Shown one piece after another: positions 15,438 through 21,307 of a stretch of 21,307 bases of DNA. The notes under the pieces are model-generated. The model was not told where the DNA came from and made no database searches. It was given only the letters and a program-made list of their open reading frames with translations. The translations under genes and the position numbers were made by a program. This DNA is from Sergeia podlipaevii (taxonomy: Eukaryota > Euglenozoa > Kinetoplastea > Trypanosomatida > Trypanosomatidae), in the NCBI GenBank assembly GCA_030849805.1, contig JASANZ010001877.1, positions 1 through 21,307 of the forward strand, given 5' to 3'. Every line of letters begins with the position of its first letter. Position 1 is the first letter of the stretch.

Positions 15438-16427
15438 TCCTTTCTGTTGTTTGTTTGCTTGTTTGCGATCTCAAACAACAAAAAAAAAAGAAGGAAAAAT
15501 TTAAACAAAGGCGTCCACTGCAATTTGTGAATAATTAGAAAACTGTACGTATTTGCCTTCGCTTTCGACTTTTCTTGTAATATGTATCTACTGAATTTTA
15601 TTCTTACTCGCTTGCTCAACAAGGGGCAACCGCAGTCGCAAGCCGCAAAAAAAAAGGAAAAAGAACAGGTAGATACACTAAAATGCAATGGCGCGTACGG
15701 AAATACTCACGTCACCAAAAGACGACCCTGCTTCTCTCGATAGTTTCCCCCACCTTCGCAAACGTCCTTTATGAATATGCTTGTAATATGTGAAGTTGCA
15801 GATGCACACAAGTTCAAAAAACAAAAATGGAATTCTACAAAAGGAAAAAAAAAACGGTAGCGAAGCTAGCTTATATTTTTGTTAAAAAAAATGTATGCGA
15901 GCGTAAATTGTCTATTGGGATCTCTACAAAGAAAAAAAAAAATACCTCAGCAAATCAAAATACTAAAAATAATAATACTTGATTGCCAAGGGCCAATACA
16001 CAGCAACAAATGAAATCCTAGGCAGTGATAGGACTGCACTTCCACGTACACACACAGAGACGTATAAATACATTTGCAGCAAAAGAGAATGAGAAGAGAA
16101 AACAGATAAACAAAAAAAAAATAGAGAAACATTTTAGAGAAACCAACATCTACCAGTAGAAATCAAACAGTATCAACAATATGTAGAAAAAAAAAAAGAA
16201 ACATTTATGATAATCTCCGAGAGCACTAATTCATTTTTCTTTTTTTTTGACGCTCTATAGCTTCAATTTTGAGTATGTACCAGTATCGCCACTAACGAAA
16301 ATAAGGCTTCAAAGAGAAAGAGTGATTATCATCAATAGAACGATAACAACAAACTCCAAACGTCAGCGCGGTTCATGGTACACGTCATTTCTATCTATGG
16401 TTCGTTTTTCTTTCTTATTCCCTTCTA
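15438..16427. other. Spacer between PP2A-B55 and CxFxP-repeat genes
   Basis: No gene seen in 990 bases. A-rich on the plus strand with several A8-A10 runs. It holds the B55 acceptor at 15470 and otherwise the likely 3' untranslated region of the CxFxP-repeat gene. Confidence 0.65.
15470..15500 (-). promoter_or_regulatory. Trans-splice acceptor of the PP2A-B55 gene
   Basis: A T-rich pyrimidine tract on the minus strand (about 15473-15500) is followed by AG at 15471-15470. The 32-base leader has no ATG before 15437. A further AG lies a few bases before the start, in a purine/A-rich context. Confidence 0.65.
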
Positions 16428-19400
16428 TCAAAATTCTACATCCTGCTGCCTCATTAGACCAAAACTCTCTGCCATTTTTGAAATATACACGGGTTTCTTG
16501 GTCGTCCTGGGCCTGAATGTACACACACTCTCCTCCTCTTGTTCTGCAATGACACTTGACTCCACCTTCTTCTTTTCTTGCTCCTCCTTCTTGACTCGTA
16601 GGTACTGCTCGTATCGACCGTAGTTCTTGGGATGCAACATGGACTCTACGTGCACATTTTTATCGCTGTTCAAGTTTGTAGGCTTAAATGAGCATTTCTC
16701 CAACTCCTCAGCCTTGGCCTTCTCGGCTGCTGCCTTGCGGGCCTTTTCTGTTCGCTTATGATCGTTGTACAGATCCTCAAAGCGGCAGCGTTCGCCACGA
16801 CCCTTGGCGTGCTGTTGTTTGGCCAACACAGACACTCGTGGCTTGAACGTGCACGGATCCACGTATGACGACTTGTGCTTCTTCACGAGCGCGCCTGCCA
16901 CGGGAATCCCACGAGCGCGATCCGCCTGCATGCTTCGCGAGACGTCAGGTGATTCATTGTTCACTGACCTCTCAATGATGCTCTTTACCATCTTAGTGCT
17001 GGCCTGTGTTGTCTTTGGAATGAACTCAGGAGTCAGCTCCTTCTCCAGCTGCTTCACGGTTCGATCACGGTTGTAAAAGTAGGCGTTTTGCCGAAGCAAA
17101 AACTCATCAAAGAGGGCAATACGAAAGGATTTTTGTGTTTCATCGCCGGCTTCCCCAGAGGCAGCGGCACTGTTGTCGAGTAGATCCTGCTTGCGACGCT
17201 CGGCAAGTCGTTTGCGACTCACGCGCTCTTCAGCAAGTGCGACCGCCATGGGAGACTTGTACGTACTCGCGACCAATACACCTGCGTGCACCAGCTCGTC
17301 GTATGACTGCTGTCTGCAGTCGGCGCCTAGCACGTTACTGAGAAATGTATCCAGAACAGGCTCCTTGATGGCAGGGCGGGGGAAAGGAGCCCGGCAGTGT
17401 ACTCTCAGCGCGACCATTTCAGCGTCGGTAATGCGCTTGCGTTCAATGTCCTGTTCAACTTGATACTTCCGAGCCGCTGCGGCCGTTAACTTTGCTGGGT
17501 ACAAGCGGTCGTACACAGACTGCATAGTAACAGGAAACGAAGTCGCATTGATGGAGGCATCCCCTCTTCCAGCCTCGTTGCTTTGTTCATATTCTTCAAG
17601 TTTAGAGGCTTCCTGCATGCGTGCCATCGCACGTGTCCCAGGTGAAAGGGTCGGGTGAAAGGTGCACTCCGCCATTTCTTTTGCATCCAGTTCCTGCCTC
17701 AGCTTGTGCCGTCTGCGTACTTTCTCCTCCATGTATAGGTTGCTGCTGCCGGGAATGTACGGCCACTGCTGGCTCTCATACATATCACTGAGCCCTGCAA
17801 CGCCACGTCCAGAGGTGTGCTGAGAAGCAGTTAACTCTGCCGCACCAGTCTGCGTGTGCCGGCGTGGTGTCGTTGCATCACTAGCAGGAGCAGCAGCATC
17901 ACTACGATCCGCTTGGTTGCTCCTACTCGGTTGCTGTGGAGAAAATGTCAGCGGGAGGGCTGAAGGAGAGGAACCCACAACGTCAGAAGTTGGCCCCTGC
18001 GGTGTACGCGGTGATGCTGCACGTTGCTGCTGCTGTTGCACAGCCCCTGCCTCCGTGGGAGTACCGTAGAGCTCCGCAAATACTGACATCGTCGTCTTTT
18101 CGGGGCTAATATTGCTGATAGAACTGATCGTGGTGGGATTTATATTGTGTTGATTGGCGGTAGTGGAGCCGACCTGACGAAAAGGTGGAGAAGACAATTG
18201 CTCCAGGCCAGCCACGCGTGAGTACTCAGCGTATAGCTTCTCCGGAGTGATGGCGTCTCCACGTGGTCTTCCGCCGCTCCCAACAGCTGTGGTGGGGCCC
18301 TCTGTCAAAACGCGGGGGTGACGAGCTGAAGCAGGAGCTGTGGGTAGCTGCTGCTCAAGCTGCGCACGGAGTGCGTCTAAAGCATGGCTGCGTGCTGCTG
18401 CCCACTGCTCCACATCTATTCTGCGCTGGTCTTGCTCTGAAAGATAATCGACGTCTCCTCCTTCCTCATCATCATCATCAGCCTCCCTTGCAGCGTAGTA
18501 CGGAGTGCCATCCTCTTCCAAGGTAGGGCTCTGATACCGCTGTTTGGGAGATGCAGCATCGAAGTCAAGATCCTCTGCAGGTGAAGCGTCTAGGGGAGGC
18601 ACGCCCTGAAAAGGCCGATGATTTGATGCTGCAAGACGCTGATCCCCTGCATAAAGGGCACGTAAGAGGCCCTTGGCTGCAACAGTGTCCAACAGCGCAT
18701 CATGCCCCTCATCGGTGCCTCGAGGTGAAGAAGAAGACGGAATGTATTCCTCAGTGTAAAGTTCTTGCGCAGTCTCAGAATTCGCACTTTCCGCCATAAA
18801 GTGCACGTCAGAATCTCTTGATGACGTGACAGATGAGACGATTTCTGCAGTCGTACCGGGTCGCCTTGCGTACACAGAACTCGCGCTGCTAGCACTCTCG
18901 CTTTTGTCATCGCGTGGTGACGTGCCCTTTACCGCAGGAATGTGCACCGCAGTAGCCGCCTGTGTAGCAGCAGGTGGCGCAGTTTCACTAGATGTCTCGC
19001 AAATTGCTCTTACTGGCTTATCTATTTTCTTCGTCGTAGCAAGCCAGGAGGTAGGCGTTGTATAGGGAGGACTGATGTCCTCCTCCTTCTGTGCATTGTG
19101 CGCTTGTTGTTGCTCTTCTTCTCCTCCGTCTTCGTCTTCAGCGTTTTTGATAAACACTTCTCTCATGGGCTGCTCTGGAGATTGTGGAGGCGGTGCAAGT
19201 GGTAGAGACTGGGCTTGAGCACTGCTACCACGCATAGAGATGGAGGGCGTGCCTATGGCGGCACTGACGCAGTCATGAAGCTGGCTGCTGAGGAGGCCTA
19301 CGGCAAGATCGCTATCTCCATCTCGGGCAGCGGAAACAGAGGGGGTAAGCTTCTCCACCGTGACCTCTAGCTGCGTCTCTGGACTTTCGGTGCCTGAAGC

Positions 19401-19475
19401 TCTAGGGGTTGATGGGGCTACGGGTGTCGCTTGTAAGCCAATACCGTCTGCTGCTAGATTTCCCTGAGAACTCAT
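16428..19475 (-). CDS. C-[TS]-F-x-P repeat protein, putative cytoskeletal/flagellar
   Basis: A 1015-residue protein. Residues 1-570 are low in complexity: Ser/Pro/Ala/Gln-rich, with acidic clusters such as DDDDEE (333-338) and EDEDGGEEE (113-121). The C-terminal half is charged and helical. It contains four C-[TS]-F-x-P motifs: CTFHP (604-608), CTFKP (875-879), CSFKP (928-932) and CTFRP (985-989), plus a degenerate EFIP (817-820). It also has D/E-[RL]-x-Y elements such as VYDRLYP (654-660) and FEDLYND (899-905), and Lys/Glu-rich helices (about 905-928 and 956-980). Similar CTFxP-plus-RLY repeats are common in cytoskeleton- or flagellum-associated proteins of kinetoplastids and other flagellated protists, which is the basis of the call; function is not established. 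The ATG at 19475 is used; the frame upstream has only a TTG inside the T-rich leader. The stop is TGA. Confidence 0.85.
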   Translation of the reverse strand: MSSQGNLAADGIGLQATPVAPSTPRASGTESPETQLEVTVEKLTPSVSAARDGDSDLAVGLLSSQLHDCVSAAIGTPSISMRGSSAQAQSLPLAPPPQSPEQPMREVFIKNAEDEDGGEEEQQQAHNAQKEEDISPPYTTPTSWLATTKKIDKPVRAICETSSETAPPAATQAATAVHIPAVKGTSPRDDKSESASSASSVYARRPGTTAEIVSSVTSSRDSDVHFMAESANSETAQELYTEEYIPSSSSPRGTDEGHDALLDTVAAKGLLRALYAGDQRLAASNHRPFQGVPPLDASPAEDLDFDAASPKQRYQSPTLEEDGTPYYAAREADDDDEEGGDVDYLSEQDQRRIDVEQWAAARSHALDALRAQLEQQLPTAPASARHPRVLTEGPTTAVGSGGRPRGDAITPEKLYAEYSRVAGLEQLSSPPFRQVGSTTANQHNINPTTISSISNISPEKTTMSVFAELYGTPTEAGAVQQQQQRAASPRTPQGPTSDVVGSSPSALPLTFSPQQPSRSNQADRSDAAAPASDATTPRRHTQTGAAELTASQHTSGRGVAGLSDMYESQQWPYIPGSSNLYMEEKVRRRHKLRQELDAKEMAECTFHPTLSPGTRAMARMQEASKLEEYEQSNEAGRGDASINATSFPVTMQSVYDRLYPAKLTAAAARKYQVEQDIERKRITDAEMVALRVHCRAPFPRPAIKEPVLDTFLSNVLGADCRQQSYDELVHAGVLVASTYKSPMAVALAEERVSRKRLAERRKQDLLDNSAAASGEAGDETQKSFRIALFDEFLLRQNAYFYNRDRTVKQLEKELTPEFIPKTTQASTKMVKSIIERSVNNESPDVSRSMQADRARGIPVAGALVKKHKSSYVDPCTFKPRVSVLAKQQHAKGRGERCRFEDLYNDHKRTEKARKAAAEKAKAEELEKCSFKPTNLNSDKNVHVESMLHPKNYGRYEQYLRVKKEEQEKKKVESSVIAEQEEESVCTFRPRTTKKPVYISKMAESFGLMRQQDVEF

Positions 19476-19928
19476 AGCAAAAAAAAAAGGCAAAGTACTA
19501 AAAAGATTTATTTTTCTGTGTATGTGAACGTATGAGACACAAGAAGAAAGTAAAACAATGTAAACAAACAGGTAGCTACTGTTCTAAAATGACGCTTCAG
19601 AAACAGCAACACAGAGAAAAATGGTAGAAAAATGAACATTGAATATCAGAAATGAAAAAAAGGAAGCAATAAAAGCACTGAAATTCCTTGACAATTGTAA
19701 ACAAGTTCTCCACAATTTTGCATCACCATGTTCCAGCAACTCTCTTCCATACACACAATGATGAGTGACTCCATATATATATGTAAAAGAAATAATTCAA
19801 AACAACAAAATGCAATAAACGTTCAAATATAAAAAGCGATAAAAAAAAAATACACTACTTCGTGAATGTGCTAGAAAAATGTTTTTTTTTTCTTTTTGTC
19901 CGCCTTCTCTCTCTGCTTTTTTTTTTTT
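19476..19928. other. Spacer between CxFxP-repeat and NAD+ synthase genes
   Basis: No gene seen. Next to the NAD+ synthase stop codon lies about 50 bases of oligo(A) and purine-rich sequence on the coding strand (19880-19930), the opposite skew from the other spacers. The acceptor region of the next gene is at 19498-19556. Confidence 0.65.
19498..19556 (-). promoter_or_regulatory. Trans-splice acceptor region of the CxFxP-repeat gene
   Basis: A T/C-rich region on the minus strand (about 19525-19556) is followed by AG at 19517-19516 and again at 19499-19498. These predict leaders of 40 or 22 bases. A run of ten T lies between the second AG and the ATG, with no AG after it. Confidence 0.55.
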
Positions 19929-20810
19929 TTACAAATTAACCTGTCCCTTGAGCTTATGAGCATTGCGACGGTGTACCCCTTCGCAAGCAGTAGCATACTC
20001 TGCAAACTGCTTCCGCCCATCCTCACTGAGCTCGCTGACAAACATCATCTTTGTGGTCTCTGACTGACTGATGTACCATCCAGTGAAGAGTTCCACAAAA
20101 TCATATGGAAAGCCTAGCTCATCCTCGTCAGTCTGCGCTTCCCACAGGTCCGCTGAAGGGGCAGCGCGGCGCGTGTTTTCGGGCACGCCCACAACTTCGG
20201 CCACTTTAAACACCTCGCTCTTATGAAGATCTGAGATGAGCTGCACATCCACCACACCATCACCCGCCTTGCAAAAGTAGCCTAAGTAGAAGTCCTCGTC
20301 CATGTTTCCAGTGCCCATTACGATCGTCGGTACGCCCTGCTGGCTAAAGAGCTGAGCTACGTAGTAGCCAGGTGGCGTGCGCATGTAGCTCCTTAGCTGT
20401 CCACGCGCAAAGTCCTTCCCTTCAATGCCCACGGCCTTCTCAATTTTGTCGGTGAGCATCGCGTGAATATCGGTCTGATCAATGACGACTTCTGTCGCAT
20501 TGCACGCTGCAATGTTTTCACGTCCTCGGTCCAGTGCCCACGCACTGCTCTGGATGGGCTGACACACGCCAATGTTCTTTTCAATAGAAGAGCCGCTCAT
20601 CGTCATGGCACGCGCGCAGAGCGCCAGCACAACGGCGGAGTCGATGCCACCGGAGATGCTAGTGACACACCCTTTCAGTCCGCACCTCTTCATATAGCCA
20701 TTAAGTTTTGCGCATTTCGCGTCTACCCACTTTATGGCATCGAAAGCGCGCTGCTCGCGGTACTTTGCAAGAGCCTTCTGCAGATCCGGATGAAGAGGAG
20801 CAACAGGCAT
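19929..20810 (-). CDS. NADS: NAD+ synthase, ammonia-dependent type (NadE family)
   Basis: A 293-residue enzyme for the last step of NAD+ synthesis: nicotinic acid adenine dinucleotide + ATP + ammonia to NAD+ + AMP + PPi. The N-type ATP-pyrophosphatase loop SGGIDS is at 53-58. GTGNMDEDFYLGYFCKAGDG (167-186), ISDLHKSEV (192-200) and APSADLWEAQTDEDELG (217-233) are family signatures around the substrate and ATP sites. The protein covers only the synthetase domain. The N-terminal nitrilase-like glutaminase found in most eukaryotic NAD synthases is missing, so free ammonia or a separate glutaminase must supply nitrogen. Trypanosomatids are thought to depend on NAD salvage, in which this enzyme would act after the nicotinic acid steps. 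The start at 20810 (MPVAPLHPDL) is the first ATG after the predicted acceptor; a 74-codon upstream extension is spacer. The stop TAA runs directly into an oligo(A) tract. Confidence 0.94.
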   Translation of the reverse strand: MPVAPLHPDLQKALAKYREQRAFDAIKWVDAKCAKLNGYMKRCGLKGCVTSISGGIDSAVVLALCARAMTMSGSSIEKNIGVCQPIQSSAWALDRGRENIAACNATEVVIDQTDIHAMLTDKIEKAVGIEGKDFARGQLRSYMRTPPGYYVAQLFSQQGVPTIVMGTGNMDEDFYLGYFCKAGDGVVDVQLISDLHKSEVFKVAEVVGVPENTRRAAPSADLWEAQTDEDELGFPYDFVELFTGWYISQSETTKMMFVSELSEDGRKQFAEYATACEGVHRRNAHKLKGQVNL

Positions 20811-21307
20811 GGCTGTATATGTACGTATGTATGTCAAGCAAGTGTGTGGATGCAATGTTTGATACAGTTCTTTTTTTAAGCGTATAGGTGCAATGTGACT
20901 GCAACGAAGATGAAAATCAATTTTTTTTAAAAAAGGGAGAATGTTGAGCAGCAAAAAAAAAAAAAAAGCACATGTTTGCATTGAGCTGGAGGGAAAGATA
21001 GCTGACATTTCTTTCTTTCCGTGAAGATGCACAAAATACAGGATCCATTATTTCCAACCATAAGCGGGTTAGTGCCAAAAAAAACACACACCCACCCACC
21101 TAAAAGCGTGACCCTGCTTGCCGCAAGTGCATTCGTCGAGGCACCCCCAGTTGTGATTTTTTTTTTTTTTTACATTCGTTCCAATCGATGTGCGACAATT
21201 ACATATTCAATATGAAAGAAACAACACAGATAAACTCCCTTTAAAAATGGTAAACTTCTTCAATAAATTATGTGTTTTCCAAACTAGGTCTCTTCCTTCT
21301 TCTTTCT
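20811..21307. other. Region upstream of NAD+ synthase gene
   Basis: No gene seen. The left half carries the NAD+ synthase leader and pyrimidine signal on the minus strand. The right part changes skew: a T-rich run lies on the plus strand near 21157-21172 and the window ends in a plus-strand pyrimidine stretch (about 21288-21307). Confidence 0.55.
20899..20967 (-). promoter_or_regulatory. Trans-splice acceptor of the NAD+ synthase gene
   Basis: The minus strand holds a 15-base T run (20953-20967), more T/C-rich sequence, and then TTGCAG with the AG at 20900-20899. The predicted 88-base leader has no ATG before 20810, which supports the shorter protein. Confidence 0.7.

Noticed and set aside
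20811..21032. N-terminal 74-codon extension of NAD+ synthase
   Set aside because: It spans the poly-T tract and the predicted splice AG at 20899, and begins with low-complexity Phe/Leu-rich sequence unlike the family. The family-like sequence begins after the ATG at 20810.
1..21307. tRNA, rRNA, CRISPR arrays, transposons or retroposons
   Set aside because: I saw no cloverleaf or TPsiC-like GTTCGA box outside coding sequence, no regular spacer-repeat array and no reverse transcriptase or transposase motifs.

Overview
The window looks like a piece of nuclear chromosome from a trypanosomatid (Kinetoplastea), probably from a draft assembly because one base is an N inside a homopolymer. Nine intronless protein genes all lie on the minus strand. 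They are separated by 0.35-1.26 kb A-rich spacers that read as T/C-rich on the coding strand. Just upstream of nearly every start codon there is a polypyrimidine tract followed by an AG, which is the signature of spliced-leader trans-splicing of a polycistronic transcript. Stops of all three kinds (TAA, TAG, TGA) end the genes and none interrupts them, so the nuclear code is standard. I cannot name the genus. The coding regions look less GC-rich than Leishmania, and the spacers are rich in homopolymers and microsatellites.

In transcription order (right to left) the genes are: a short, glutaminase-free NAD+ synthase (19929-20810); a 1015-residue protein with repeated C-[TS]-F-x-P motifs, probably cytoskeletal or flagellar (16428-19475); a PP2A regulatory B subunit (B55/PR55 family) with a long N-terminal extension carrying four copies of an RSSRAGSE-type motif (12849-15437); a 223-residue unknown (10921-11592); a 238-residue disordered protein ending in a canonical PCNA-interacting PIP box (9716-10432); a 761-residue mostly helical unknown (6926-9211); a 301-residue protein with the acidic motifs of a NYN/PIN-like nuclease (5672-6577); a 503-residue low-complexity protein with a duplicated helical motif near its C-terminus (3675-5186); and a PIF1-family helicase with two large insertions (633-3260). 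The mRNA of a tenth gene probably begins at the left edge, where a candidate splice acceptor lies without its coding sequence.

Genes in trypanosomatid clusters are usually not functionally grouped, so adjacency is weak evidence of a shared pathway. I see no mobile element, CRISPR array, tRNA or rRNA gene. The most interesting points are the PIP-box protein, the repeat-bearing B55 extension, the duplicated motif in the 503-residue protein, and the start region of the PIF1 gene. That start region shows a mini-uORF overlapping the start codon and a possible alternative trans-splice site that would remove the N-terminal targeting sequence.
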